Origin: a bacterium
GTDB lineage: Bacteria > CG2-30-53-67 > CG2-30-70-394
NCBI GenBank assembly: GCA_024278555.1
Contig: JAJRSX010000193.1
Span: 1-37,876 of the forward strand
Length of the DNA: 37,876 nucleotides
Reading direction: 5' to 3'
In this document: positions 9,744 to 17,997 of the stretch, piece by piece
Layout: each line of letters begins with the position of its first letter
Numbering within the stretch: position 1 is the stretch's first letter
Made by a program: the position numbers and the translations under genes
Notes under the pieces: generated by a model
Seen by the model: the letters and a program-made list of their open reading frames with translations, nothing else
What the model was told of the DNA's origin: nothing
The model's database searches: none

Positions 9744-11156
9744 CTACAGGGTCGCCAGGTAGGCGGCGAGATCCGCGGCACTCCCCACGAGGCTGGCAAA
9801 CGCCGGCATCGACCCCTTGCCGTTGGTCAGGACGTTGGTGAGCGTCGCCTCGGAGGCGCCGACGATGTTCGGGCCGACCCCGCCGGTGGCGGTCGCACCG
9901 TGACAACCGGAACAGCTCGCGGAGTAGCTCGTGGCGCCCGCGGCGGCATCGCCGGTGGTCGTCGTGGTTCCGCCAGTTGTCCCGCCGGTCGTGCCGCCGG
10001 TCGTGCCGCCCGTGGTGCCGCCCGTGGTGCCGCCGGTAGAGCCGGAGCCGTTGCCGGTGTCCGCCGCAGTCGGGTCGGCGAGGAAGGCGGCGATGTCGGC
10101 GGCAAAGTCGACCAGGTCGACAAAGACGGGCATACCCTCGTCGTTGCCGTTGGCGAGCACATCCGCCACGTCGGCGCTGGAGGCGTCGCTGATGTCCTCG
10201 TCTACCGTCCCGCCGGTGCCGTCGGTGCCGTGGCAGCCGGTGCAGGCGGCAAACTTCGCCGCGCCGATGGTGGCGTCACCGGTGGTGGTGCCATCCATCA
10301 CGTGGCTCGGGTGGTCGTTGTCCTCGGTGTCGGCGGTACCGTCGCCGTCGTCATCGGTGTCGCGATCGTTGGCGACGCCGTCGTTGTCCAAGTCGCGCGA
10401 CTGGTCGGCCCCGTCACTGGCCACGTCATCATCATTGACGATCCCGTCGCCATCGATATCGGTGTCGGTGGAGTCATCGATGCCGTCATTATCCATGTCC
10501 ATCGACATGTCGGCGCCGGTGGCCGGATCCTTGTCCTTGCTGTTCTCGATCCCGTCGTTGTCCCTGTCCGTATCCACCGCATCGGGGATGTGGTCACCAT
10601 CGGTATCCACCACCGCGTCAGGGATACCATCGCCGTTGGTGTCCGACTTCATCTTCGACTCGGTCGGCTCCGGCACGCCGGTGGTCTGGGAACCATCACC
10701 GGCAACCTCGGTGACGGTCGTGGGGTCACTCACCTCCACGGTCCGGGTGGCGGCGTCGACGGTGATCGTGCCGAGGTCGATGCTCGCGGTCCCACTCACC
10801 ACCGCCATCTCCGAGGCGGTGGCACCGTTGGAATCGGTGTAGACCATCGCCGAGATGATCCCCGAACCGTCGGAGACGATGAGGACGTAGTCGTGGCCGG
10901 TGGGGACGGTGAGGGTGAAGGCGCCGGTAACCCCGGTGGCCGAGTCGGCGTTGTTTCCGTTCTCATCGACCGCGACAATCTGCACCCCGGTATCCAAAGC
11001 GCTGGCGTGGATGGATGCGCCGGCGACCGGCGCGTCGAGGGTGCCGGTGATGTCGGCGGTCTCGGTGGAGCCACTGCCGCCCCCGCCACACGCCATGGCG
11101 GTGGCGAGGAGGCCGGCGGCGGCCAGGTTGAGGGTGAGCTTCGTGGGTGTGCGCAT
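9744..11156 (-). CDS. Diheme c-type cytochrome lipoprotein with thrombospondin type 3-like repeats
   Basis: The 470-residue product has a signal peptide ending AMACGGGG, with Cys23 a likely lipid anchor. An N-terminal beta domain (about 34-142) is followed by a run of Asp-rich calcium-binding repeats (about 171-281, DTNGDGIPD, DTDGDHIPD, DIDGDGIVN, DDDGDGTAD). Two small class I cytochrome domains follow: CTGCH (305-309) with Met342 in GMPVF, and CSGCH (415-419) with Met450 in SMPAF. They are separated by a (GGTT)n linker. It is probably an envelope electron carrier held away from the membrane by the repeats. The start ATG 11156 has AAGGAG eight bases upstream, one of the best ribosome binding sites in the window. 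It follows the small secreted gene at 11230 by 73 bp. Confidence 0.9.
   Translation of the reverse strand: MRTPTKLTLNLAAAGLLATAMACGGGGSGSTETADITGTLDAPVAGASIHASALDTGVQIVAVDENGNNADSATGVTGAFTLTVPTGHDYVLIVSDGSGIISAMVYTDSNGATASEMAVVSGTASIDLGTITVDAATRTVEVSDPTTVTEVAGDGSQTTGVPEPTESKMKSDTNGDGIPDAVVDTDGDHIPDAVDTDRDNDGIENSKDKDPATGADMSMDMDNDGIDDSTDTDIDGDGIVNDDDVASDGADQSRDLDNDGVANDRDTDDDGDGTADTEDNDHPSHVMDGTTTGDATIGAAKFAACTGCHGTDGTGGTVDEDISDASSADVADVLANGNDEGMPVFVDLVDFAADIAAFLADPTAADTGNGSGSTGGTTGGTTGGTTGGTTGGTTGGTTTTTGDAAAGATSYSASCSGCHGATATGGVGPNIVGASEATLTNVLTNGKGSMPAFASLVGSAADLAAYLATL
9971..10042. repeat. 12-bp tandem repeat encoding the GGTT linker
   Basis: Six 12-bp units of the form CGCCNGTNGTGC lie within the cytochrome gene and encode the Gly-Gly-Thr-Thr linker between the two heme domains. 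Units 2 and 3 are identical, as are 4 and 5, so unit number may vary between strains. Confidence 0.9.
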
Positions 11157-11229
11157 GGGGTATCTCCTTTGTGGGGATGGGAACGCGAGCGGGATCACCG
11201 CGCCCCGGTGAACAGCGGTTGGCGTGCGG

Positions 11230-11667
11230 CTACGGGCTCTCCTCCGAAACCATCACCGTATCGGTAGCGACCGGCCGGAGGTCGATCTCGCGCAGGGCGA
11301 AGGAGCGGTGGGTGGTTGGGTTGATGCCGACGTGGCCGAGGTCGATGGCCCCCCCCTCGGCGCGGAAGGTGGTGGCCTCGTCGCCCCAGATCAGGGTCGA
11401 GACCGTCTCATCCCCACCGGTGAAGAGGAGGGAGTAGGCGTGGCCGGCCGGGAGTTGGAGGCTGAAGGCGTCATCGCTCTCCTGGCGGGCGACGATCCGC
11501 CCCGACTCGTCCACCGCCGCCACCACCACCCGGGTGTTGGGGGCGGAGGGGAGGCGGGCGCCGGTCACCTCACGGACGTGGCCGGTGACCGTGGTCCATT
11601 CGGCGGCCGGCGCCGGCAGGGCTGCCGTCAACAGGAGGGCGGTAACAGGGATGAGGGAGCGGTTCAT
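11230..11667 (-). CDS. Small secreted beta-domain protein related to the cytochrome N-terminus
   Basis: A 145-residue secreted protein with the signal peptide MNRSLIPVTALLLTAALPAPAA. The mature domain reads VTGHVREVTGARLP..., then AVDESGRIVARQESDDAFSL, LPAGHAYSLLF and AIDLGHVGINPTTHR. The same order (AVDE.G, AF.L..P.GH.Y.L, IDLG......T.R) is found in residues about 62-140 of the diheme lipoprotein encoded next downstream, so the two share a homologous domain, probably a carboxypeptidase-regulatory-like beta sandwich. It may bind the cytochrome or the same ligand. No enzyme motif is visible. ATG 11667 is chosen because the signal peptide begins there; the ribosome binding site is weak. Confidence 0.72.
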   Translation of the reverse strand: MNRSLIPVTALLLTAALPAPAAEWTTVTGHVREVTGARLPSAPNTRVVVAAVDESGRIVARQESDDAFSLQLPAGHAYSLLFTGGDETVSTLIWGDEATTFRAEGGAIDLGHVGINPTTHRSFALREIDLRPVATDTVMVSEESP

Positions 11668-11796
11668 GGGCGGCTCTCGGCTGGGGAGAAGATCTCCGTG
11701 TTTGGGATTGTTTTCCCATAAGCAAGCACCATACCAGCCCCGACTCCTCCGCGCCACCCCCTTTCCAAGAGCTCCGTGTTGGTAGATAACCCACTG

Positions 11797-11802
11797 TATA
11801 AT
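11797..11802 (+). promoter_or_regulatory. Possible -10 element ahead of mutM
   Basis: TATAAT lies in a locally AT-rich stretch of the 291-bp divergent spacer 11668-11958. No good -35 hexamer is found at 16-18 bp (the nearest, TTGGTA, is only 12 bp away), so this is a weak candidate. An inverted repeat TTGGGATTGTTTTCCCATAA lies near 11702-11720. Confidence 0.25.
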
Positions 11803-11958
11803 CGACATTTTTAGCGCTTTCATGGCAATCCTGTCGGGGATCTCTCCGGAACCGTGGGTGTCACGTAAACCCGACAGATGGGCATCTAATTTCCCACGCC
11901 GGCAGCGGCGCACTCCGCTATCCTCCCGCCTCCACCCGTACCGCCTCCCCTTTGAGCC

Positions 11959-12780
11959 ATGCCCGAGCTCCCCGAGGTCGAGACCCTGCGCCGCTCGCTC
12001 ACCCCGCACCTGACCGGCAGGCGGCTGGTGGGGGTGGAGGTGCGCGAGGCGCGCCTGCGCGAGCGGGTGGACACCGACCGCCTCGCCGCCTGCTGCCCGG
12101 CGCGCATCGAGGCGGTCGGACGGCGGGCGAAGTATCTCCTCGTCCGCCTCCACGGCGGCCACACCCTCCTCTGCCACCTGGGGATGAGCGGCCGCCTGGT
12201 GGTGGCGAGGGCCGCGTCGCCGTGGCAGCGCCACGACCACGTCCGGCTGCGCCTCGACGATGGGAGCTGCCTCACCTTTCACGACCCGCGCCGTTTCGGC
12301 CGCCTGGTCGTGGCGGAGACCGAGGGGCTCGGCCGCCATCCACTGCTCGCCCACCTCGGCCCCGAACCCCTCGGCCCCGACCTCACCGCCGCGGGGCTGG
12401 CGCACGCCGCGATGGGCCGCCGCCAGGCGGTGAAGCCCCTCCTCATGGACGCCCGGGTGGTGGTGGGGATCGGCAACATCTACGCCTGTGAGGCGCTGTT
12501 TGCGGCACGCATCCACCCGGCCACCGCCGCCGGCCGGATTCGACCGGTCCGCTGGCAGCGGCTGGTGGCGGCGATCCGCGAGGTCCTCACCGCCTCGATC
12601 GCCGCCGGCGGCACCACCCTGCGCGATTTTGCAGACGGCGAGGGGCGCGGCGGCCTCTACCAGCTCCACACCCGCGTCTACGGCCGCGCGGGCGAACCGT
12701 GTGGCCGCTGCGGCCGGACCCTCCGGCGTATCGTCCAGGCCGGACGCGCCACCTTCTACTGCCCCGGATGCCAGCACTGA
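11959..12780 (+). CDS. mutM: Formamidopyrimidine-DNA glycosylase (Fpg/MutM)
   Basis: The 273-residue product begins MPELPEVETLRRSL. After removal of Met1, Pro1 is the catalytic nucleophile and Glu2 assists. The conserved Lys lies in RRAKYLLVRL, and QAVKPLLMDARVVVGIGNIYACEALF is the helix-two-turn-helix DNA-binding region. The C-terminal zinc finger is complete (CGRCGRTL...FYCPGCQ). The enzyme removes oxidised purines such as 8-oxoguanine and cuts the strand by beta,delta-elimination in base excision repair. Length and motifs are normal. It stands alone on the plus strand, bounded by repeat elements, with a REP pair 12 bp after its stop. Confidence 0.97.
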   Translation: MPELPEVETLRRSLTPHLTGRRLVGVEVREARLRERVDTDRLAACCPARIEAVGRRAKYLLVRLHGGHTLLCHLGMSGRLVVARAASPWQRHDHVRLRLDDGSCLTFHDPRRFGRLVVAETEGLGRHPLLAHLGPEPLGPDLTAAGLAHAAMGRRQAVKPLLMDARVVVGIGNIYACEALFAARIHPATAAGRIRPVRWQRLVAAIREVLTASIAAGGTTLRDFADGEGRGGLYQLHTRVYGRAGEPCGRCGRTLRRIVQAGRATFYCPGCQH

Positions 12781-12791
12781 TCCGCCCCACA

Positions 12792-12883
12792 CGGTGCGCC
12801 GCGCTGCCCTTGGCACACCCTACGGATCCATCCCCCGATCTCCCCGTTGCCGTAGGGTGTGCCAAGCGAAGCGCGGCGCACCG
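12792..12883. repeat. REP pair (inverted) after mutM
   Basis: The right unit (12850-12883) reads CCGTAGGGTGTGCCAAGCGA and ends GCGGCGCACCG. It has GTAG before a hairpin GGTGTGCC/GGCGCACC. The left unit (12792-12825) is its near-perfect inverse (CGGTGCGCCGCGCT...GGCACACCCTACGG). Together they can fold into one large stem or two small ones and could end mutM transcription. Confidence 0.85.
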
Positions 12884-12894
12884 ACTGAGGAGAA

Positions 12895-13084
12895 GTAGAA
12901 AATAATAAGTAGAAAGGGGGGAGGTGGCACGAAGATTGGACCTCTTCGACGAGGCGCCTGGTTCCGGCACCGGCATGGAAGGGCTGCAATCCACACCGTG
13001 GCGCAAGAAAGCCGGGGGCGGTGAGAGACCGCCACCATCCATCTTCATGGCAGCCCCCCCTTTCTACCTTCTACTCTCTCTCAC
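12895..13084. repeat. Inverted pair of TTCTACY heptamer arrays
   Basis: The left arm has heptamers GTAGAAA, ATAATAA, GTAGAAA, GGGGGGA (12895-12922). The right arm (about 13054-13084) reads CCCCCCCTTTCTACCTTCTAC followed by TCTCTCTCACC, whose reverse complement is AGAGAGA, GTAGAAG, GTAGAAA, GGGGGGG. Together with the REP pair these fill the 309-bp mutM to rlmL spacer, and the right arm reaches within six bases of the rlmL-type start. The inner part (12929-13048) shows no gene. Confidence 0.75.
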
Positions 13085-13089
13085 CCTCG

Positions 13090-14214
13090 ATGCCGACCTC
13101 CACACCTCCCCTCACCTGCTATGCCACCTGCCCGCCGGGGGCGGAGCGGCTCGCCGCGGCCGAGCTCGCCCGCCTTGGGGCACGGACCGGCGTACGGGAG
13201 AGGGGCGGGATCGCCTTCACCGGCGACCGCGCCACCCTCTACCGGGCCCACCTCCACGGGCGGCTCCTGCACCGGGTGGTGGCGCGGGTCGCCACCTTCC
13301 GGGCCGGGGCGCTGCCGGAGCTCTTTCGCCGCACCGGCCGGCTGCCGTGGGAGGGGTGGCTCACCGCCGCCACCACGGTGGAGGTGCGCGCCACCAGCCA
13401 CCGCTCTCGCCTCTACCACACCGGCGCGATTGCCGAGCGGGTGGCCAAGGCGGTGGCGGCTCGCCTCGCGGCGACCGGGGACGGCGGCACGACCGACTCG
13501 CCGCCGCTGCTCCTCTTCGCCCGCCTGGAGGAAAACCGCTGCACCCTCTCCCTCGACGCCTCGGGTGAGCTACTGCACCGGCGCGGCTATCGCCTCGCCA
13601 CCGCCAAGGCGCCGGTACGGGAGAGCCTCGCCTGCGCGGTCCTCGACCTGGCCGGCTGGCGGCCGGAGCTACCGCTGCTGGATCCCATGTGCGGCGCCGG
13701 CACCTTCGCCATCGAGGCGGCGCGCCGGGCGCTGGCCATCGCCCCGGGGGCGGACCGCCCCTTCGCCTTTCAGCGGTGGCGCACCTTCAATGCCCCCCTC
13801 TGGGAGCGCCTGGTCGCGAAGGCGGCCAGCCTACGGCGAACCACCCTCCCCGCCCCGATCCGCGCCTCCGACCGCGACGGCTCGGTAGTCGCCGCGGCGC
13901 GCGCCAACGCCGAGCGCGGCGGCGTGGCAGCGGTCGTGGAGCTCCGCGAGGGCGACCTCTTCGACCTGACGCCGGAGGGGCCGCCCGGGGTCATCGTCCT
14001 CAACCCGCCCTACGGCCGCCGGATCGGCGACGCAGACATCGCCGACCTCTACCGCCGTATCGGCGCGCACCTCCGCGACCGCTTCGTCGGCTGGCGCTAC
14101 GCCATCCTCTGCCCCACCACCACCCTCGCCGACGCCACCGGCCTACCGCGCAAGCGCCACCGATTCACCCACGGCGGCCGGCAGGTCGTCGTGGTGACGG
14201 GACGGCTGGCGTAA
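13090..14214 (+). CDS. THUMP-domain RNA methyltransferase, RlmL N-terminal/Trm14-like
   Basis: A 374-residue protein. The N-terminal ferredoxin-like plus THUMP region (about 1-160) is followed by a Rossmann methyltransferase domain with APVRESLACAVLDLAGW, the SAM motif DPMCGAGTFAIEAA, and the catalytic motif NPPYGRR (D/N-PP-Y type for exocyclic amine methylation). This matches the 23S rRNA m2G2445 methyltransferase half of RlmL and the archaeal tRNA enzyme Trm14/TrmN. The second RlmK half of gammaproteobacterial RlmKL is absent, as in many bacteria. I chose ATG 13090 (MPTSTPPLTCYATCPPG); sequence upstream is repeat. No Shine-Dalgarno is seen. Confidence 0.88.
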   Translation: MPTSTPPLTCYATCPPGAERLAAAELARLGARTGVRERGGIAFTGDRATLYRAHLHGRLLHRVVARVATFRAGALPELFRRTGRLPWEGWLTAATTVEVRATSHRSRLYHTGAIAERVAKAVAARLAATGDGGTTDSPPLLLFARLEENRCTLSLDASGELLHRRGYRLATAKAPVRESLACAVLDLAGWRPELPLLDPMCGAGTFAIEAARRALAIAPGADRPFAFQRWRTFNAPLWERLVAKAASLRRTTLPAPIRASDRDGSVVAAARANAERGGVAAVVELREGDLFDLTPEGPPGVIVLNPPYGRRIGDADIADLYRRIGAHLRDRFVGWRYAILCPTTTLADATGLPRKRHRFTHGGRQVVVVTGRLA

Positions 14215-14216
14215 AT

Positions 14217-14241
14217 TGATTTTTTCCGCAAGAAAAAATCA
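14217..14241. terminator. Bidirectional hairpin between convergent genes
   Basis: TGATTTTTT, loop CCGCAAG, AAAAAATCA gives a perfect 9-bp stem with A/T tracts on both sides. It starts two bases after the plus-strand stop and contains the pycB stop codon, so it can serve both converging genes. Confidence 0.7.
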
Positions 14242-16098
14242 GCGCACCCGCACCAGGGTCTCCCCCGGGCTGACCGGGTCGCCCTCCCCGCAATAGATCT
14301 CCTCGACGGTGCCGGCGATGGGGGTGTGGATCTCGTTCTCCATCTTCATCGCCTCAACCACCAAGACGGTGTCGCCCGGCGCCACGTCGTCCCCCGGCTT
14401 GGCGACGACGCGCACCACGGTGCCCGGCATGGAGGTGGTGATGTCGCCGTCCTCGGTGGCCGGCGGCCGCCCCGCCGCCTTCTTCGCCACCGGCTCGAGG
14501 TTGCCGTCCTGGGAGGGGACGATCTCCTGCAGGGTCTCGACCACCACCTCTTCGAGCTGACCGTCGACGTAGAGGAAGAAGGGACGACCGCCGTCCTCCC
14601 CCTTGCTGCCGGCGCCGCCCACCTGGACGTGGTACTCCTCGCCGTGGACCGAGATGCGGAACTCGGAGGGTGCGAGGCAGCCGCCCCCCTTCGCGTGCGC
14701 CTGCTCCAGGCCGTGGGGAAGCGGCTCGAGGATGGTGCCGTCGGCGCGCGCCTGGAAGAAGTCCCGCGCCTGCTTCGGGAAGAGGGCGTAGGAGAGGACA
14801 TCCTCGATGCCGGTGGCGAGATCGCCGATCTCCTCCTCCGCCTTCTCGAGCTCCGGCTCCAAGAGGTCCGCGGGGCGGCCGGCAAAGGGCTCCTCGTCAC
14901 CGATCACCATCTGCTGCACCTTCAGATTCTTCGGCGCTGCCGACTGGCCATAGAGCCCCTTGAAGTAGTTCTTGGTCTCCGCGGTGATCGACTTGTACCG
15001 CTCACCGGTGAGGACGTTGAGGGTCGCCTGGGTACCGACGATCTGGCTCGACGGGGTGACCAGGGGCGGATAGCCCATGTCCTTGCGCACCCGCGGCACC
15101 TCCGCCATCACCTCCACCATCCGGTCCAGGGCGCCCTGCTCGCGGAGCTGGTTGGCGAGGTTGGAGATCATCCCACCGGGCACCTGGTAGTGGAGGGCCT
15201 TCGGGTCGACGGCGTTGAACTCGCTCTCGTACTCCGCGTACCCCTTGCGGATCTCCCGTACCTCCTTGGCGATGCGCTCCAGCCCGTCGACATCCAGGCC
15301 GGTGGGGCGGTCGGTCTCGTCGAGGATCGCCACCATCGTCTCGCACGGCGCGTGCGAGGTGCCGCCGGCCATGGAGGAGATGGCGGTGTCGATGATGTCG
15401 ACCCCCGCCTCCACCGCCTTGGTCAGGGTGGCCACCGCCATCCCCGAGGTGTCGTGAGAGTGGAGGTGGACCGGCGCGTCGAGGGCCTGTTTCAGCGACC
15501 GGATGATCTCGTACGCCGCGTGCGGGGTGAGCAGCCCGGCCATGTCCTTCAGGCAGATGGTCTGGCACCCCATATCCTCCAACTTACGCGCCATCTCCAC
15601 GAAGAGCTCCGGGGTGTGGACCGGCGACTGGGTGTAGCAGACCGTCCCCTCCACGTGCGCCCCCACCTCCAGGGCCTTGCGGATCGGCACCTCCAGGTTC
15701 CGGAGGTCGTTGAGGGCGTCGAAGATACGGAAGACGTCCATCCCGTTCACCGCCGCCACCTCGATGAACTTCTCCACCACGTCGTCCGCATAGTGGCGGT
15801 AGCCCACGAGGTTCTGGCCGCGCAGGAGCATCTGCAGCGGCGTGTTCGGCATGGCCTCGCGCAATAGCCGCAGCCGCTCCCACGGATCCTCCTGGAGGAA
15901 GCGGATGCAGGAGTCGAAGGTGGCCCCGCCCCACATCTCGACCGCCCAGAACCCCATCGCGTCGAGGTCGCTGGCCACCGTCAGCATGTCGTCGGTGCGC
16001 ATGCGGGTGGCCAGGAGGCACTGGTGGCCGTCCCGAATGGTGAGGTCGGTGATGGCGACGTGACGCGTCGTGTCGATGCGGTTGAGGGGGGAGATCAT
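14239..16098 (-). CDS. pycB: Pyruvate carboxylase subunit B (carboxyltransferase and biotin carrier)
   Basis: A 619-residue protein. The N-terminal carboxyltransferase domain carries DLTIRDGHQCLLATRMRT, the metal and pyruvate site of the pyruvate carboxylase/oxaloacetate decarboxylase alpha family, with the further metal ligands in HLHSHDTSG. The conserved carboxylase domain spans roughly 290-480. The biotinyl domain ends the protein, with the biotin acceptor Lys585 in VEAMKMENEI. With PycA (16277-17692) it would make oxaloacetate from pyruvate, bicarbonate and ATP to refill the TCA cycle. The decarboxylase alpha subunit is similar, but no beta or gamma membrane subunit gene lies nearby and a biotin carboxylase gene does, so carboxylase is the better call. 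No Shine-Dalgarno precedes ATG 16098; a heptamer repeat sits just upstream. Confidence 0.92.
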   Translation of the reverse strand: MISPLNRIDTTRHVAITDLTIRDGHQCLLATRMRTDDMLTVASDLDAMGFWAVEMWGGATFDSCIRFLQEDPWERLRLLREAMPNTPLQMLLRGQNLVGYRHYADDVVEKFIEVAAVNGMDVFRIFDALNDLRNLEVPIRKALEVGAHVEGTVCYTQSPVHTPELFVEMARKLEDMGCQTICLKDMAGLLTPHAAYEIIRSLKQALDAPVHLHSHDTSGMAVATLTKAVEAGVDIIDTAISSMAGGTSHAPCETMVAILDETDRPTGLDVDGLERIAKEVREIRKGYAEYESEFNAVDPKALHYQVPGGMISNLANQLREQGALDRMVEVMAEVPRVRKDMGYPPLVTPSSQIVGTQATLNVLTGERYKSITAETKNYFKGLYGQSAAPKNLKVQQMVIGDEEPFAGRPADLLEPELEKAEEEIGDLATGIEDVLSYALFPKQARDFFQARADGTILEPLPHGLEQAHAKGGGCLAPSEFRISVHGEEYHVQVGGAGSKGEDGGRPFFLYVDGQLEEVVVETLQEIVPSQDGNLEPVAKKAAGRPPATEDGDITTSMPGTVVRVVAKPGDDVAPGDTVLVVEAMKMENEIHTPIAGTVEEIYCGEGDPVSPGETLVRVR

Positions 16099-16107
16099 GG
16101 GGGAGTC

Positions 16108-16276
16108 CGAGGGATGGCTCTCAGCAGTCAGCGTTCAACTCTTGGCTGACGGCCTTCCGGCAGCCGGCGGAGAGCACGATGGGGACGTGGGCGGATTCAA
16201 TGGAGATGGGATGGTTCTTAGGTTCCTTGTCAAAGGCCGCGCCGGCCGGCGTTGGCTGAACGCCGAGAGCTGAACG
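16108..16276. repeat. Inverted pair of GCTGANN heptamer arrays filling the pycA-pycB gap
   Basis: The left arm is CTCTCAGCAGTCAGCGTTCA, then ACTCTTGGCTGACGGCC. The right arm (about 16243-16276) is GGCGTTGGCTGAACGCCGAG followed by AGCTGAACGCTAC. Both are degenerate seven-base arrays of TCAGCNN or its complement and are mutually inverted. The right arm touches the pycA stop codon TAG (16277-16279). The middle contains no gene. Confidence 0.78.
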
Positions 16277-17692
16277 CTACAAACCGTGGTGCGCGACGAT
16301 GGCGGCGGAGATGGCACGCACCAGGTCGGTGGGGTCGCGCTCCTCTTCGTAGCGAAGGTATCGCTCGCGCTCCTCCAGATAACCGGTGTCGAAAATGCCA
16401 CGGCGAAAAAACTCGTCGCGAACGATCTGCTTGTAGAGGGGGATGGTGGTCTTCACCCCGCGGACGATGAACTCGTCGAGGCACCGCTTCAGACGCGAGG
16501 TGGTCTCCTCCCAGGTTCGACCCCGAACGGTCATCTTGGCGATCATCGAGTCGTAGAACATGGGGATGGTGTAGCCGGGATAGGCGTTGCCGTCGATGCG
16601 CACGCCGATGCCGCCGGGGGAGTAGTAGGCGGTGATCTTACCCGGCGTGGGGATGAAGTCGTTATTCGGATCCTCGGCGTTGATCCGCACCTCGATGGCG
16701 TGGCCGCGCAGCTCCACCTCCTCCTGGGGAAAGGAGAGCGGCTTGCCGCCGGCGATCTTGAGCTGCTCGCGGACGATGTCGATCCCGGTCACCTGCTCGG
16801 TGACCGTGTGCTCCACCTGCAGGCGGGTGTTCATCTCCATGAAGTAGAAGTTGCGCTCCTTGTCGACCAGGAACTCCACCGTGCCCGCACTGGCGTAGGC
16901 ACAGGCACGCGCCGCCGCCACCGCCGCCCTGCCCATCCGCTCCCGAAGGTCCTCGTCGAGGAAGATCGACGGAGCGATCTCCACCAGCTTCTGGTGGCGC
17001 CGCTGGATCGAGCAGTCCCGCTCGCCGAGGTGGACCACGTTGCCGTAGAGGTCGGCGAGGACCTGAAACTCGATGTGGTGCGGCCGCTCGATGAGCTTCT
17101 CCACGAACATGTCGCCGCAACCGAAGGCGGCCTGCGCCTCGGAGGAGGCGGTGACAAAGGCCTCGCGCAGCTCCTCCTCGCCAAAGACCGCGCGCAGGCC
17201 ACGGCCGCCGCCGCCGGAGGAGGCCTTGAGCATCACCGGGTAGCCGATCTCGGTGGCAAAGGCGGCGGCTTCGTCCACGTCCACCGCCCCCTCGGTCCCC
17301 GGGGAGACCGGCACCCCCGCCTCCTGCATCATCCGCCGGGCGGTGATCTTGTCCCCCATCTGGCGGATCGCCTCGGAGGAGGGCCCCACGAAGGTGATGC
17401 CGCTCTCCTCGCACGCCTGGGCGAAGGCGGCGTTCTCCGCCAGGAAGCCGTAGCCGGGGTGGATCGCGTCACAGTGGAACTGCTTGGCGATCTCGATGAT
17501 CTGGTAGCTGTTCAGGTACCCCTTGATCGGCCCGGGGCCGACGATCACCGCCCGGTCCGCCTTCTTCACGTAGAGCGCTGCCGAGTCCTCACGGGAGTGG
17601 ATCGCCAGAGTGCGGAGGCCAAGCTCCTTGCACGCACGGATGATGCGCAGGGCGACCTCTCCGCGGTTGGCAATCAGGACTCGTTTCAGCAT
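16277..17692 (-). CDS. pycA: Pyruvate carboxylase subunit A (biotin carboxylase)
   Basis: The 471-residue product is a complete biotin carboxylase: MLKRVLIANRGEVALRIIRA at the start, the glycine-rich ATP loop KASSGGGGRGLR, the catalytic region MEMNTRLQVEHTVTE and GHAIEVRINAEDP. It carboxylates the biotin on PycB using ATP and bicarbonate. AccC of acetyl-CoA carboxylase is close in sequence, but AccC genes normally sit next to accB, while here pycB follows 178 bp downstream on the same strand. Some YLEERERYLRYEEER sequence extends the C-terminus, as in PycA proteins. ATG 17692 has GAGGAG six to seven bases upstream. Confidence 0.9.
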   Translation of the reverse strand: MLKRVLIANRGEVALRIIRACKELGLRTLAIHSREDSAALYVKKADRAVIVGPGPIKGYLNSYQIIEIAKQFHCDAIHPGYGFLAENAAFAQACEESGITFVGPSSEAIRQMGDKITARRMMQEAGVPVSPGTEGAVDVDEAAAFATEIGYPVMLKASSGGGGRGLRAVFGEEELREAFVTASSEAQAAFGCGDMFVEKLIERPHHIEFQVLADLYGNVVHLGERDCSIQRRHQKLVEIAPSIFLDEDLRERMGRAAVAAARACAYASAGTVEFLVDKERNFYFMEMNTRLQVEHTVTEQVTGIDIVREQLKIAGGKPLSFPQEEVELRGHAIEVRINAEDPNNDFIPTPGKITAYYSPGGIGVRIDGNAYPGYTIPMFYDSMIAKMTVRGRTWEETTSRLKRCLDEFIVRGVKTTIPLYKQIVRDEFFRRGIFDTGYLEERERYLRYEEERDPTDLVRAISAAIVAHHGL

Positions 17693-17883
17693 TCGTGGCT
17701 CCTCACGCCGCCGTCCCCCTGGACGGGGTTCGGGGTACGCGACACACACCCGTCCCCCTCGGAACCGGCGTGGCGCGGAAACCCCATTTATAGCCCCTCC
17801 GGGGTCTGTTCTCAATCGACGGAGCTCGCTCAGGATCGCCGGGAGGGGTGAGTCGGAGACCGCACCATGGCCACGGCAATGAG

Positions 17884-17969
17884 GTAGGAACGAGCTCCTG
17901 CTCGCGAAACGGGGCCGGAGGCCCCGCCCGCCCTACGGGCCGGTATCGCCGGCGGGAGCCGGCTCCTAC
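17884..17969. repeat. REP pair (BIME-like)
   Basis: Left unit GTAGGAACGAGCTCCTGCTC then GCGAA; right unit inverted, GCCGGCGGGAGCCGGCTCCTAC. Each has GTAGGA next to a hairpin and the two face inward, the usual layout of paired REPs. The sequence family resembles the GTAGGAGCGGGCTTGCCCGC type common in gammaproteobacteria. Confidence 0.82.
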
Positions 17970-17997
17970 CCAAAATCCGAGAGCGTGCAGCCCGATG

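Noticed and set aside
8565-11267. Very long open frames on the opposite strand of real genes (also 4209-6257, 5915-8011, 14326-15867, 16286-17851)
   Set aside because: They mirror well-supported genes on the other strand, are rich in Arg, Gly, Pro and His, and contain no family motif. At this GC content such open frames are expected.
11797-11802. Strong sigma-70 promoter for mutM
   Set aside because: The TATAAT is perfect, but no acceptable -35 hexamer is at the right distance and the extended -10 is off by one base, so it is listed only as a weak candidate.
14239-17692. Oxaloacetate decarboxylase or acetyl-CoA carboxylase instead of pyruvate carboxylase
   Set aside because: No decarboxylase beta/gamma subunit gene and no accB-type gene is adjacent. 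The pair biotin carboxylase plus carboxyltransferase-biotin protein fits two-subunit pyruvate carboxylase best. A biochemical test would be needed to exclude the alternatives fully.
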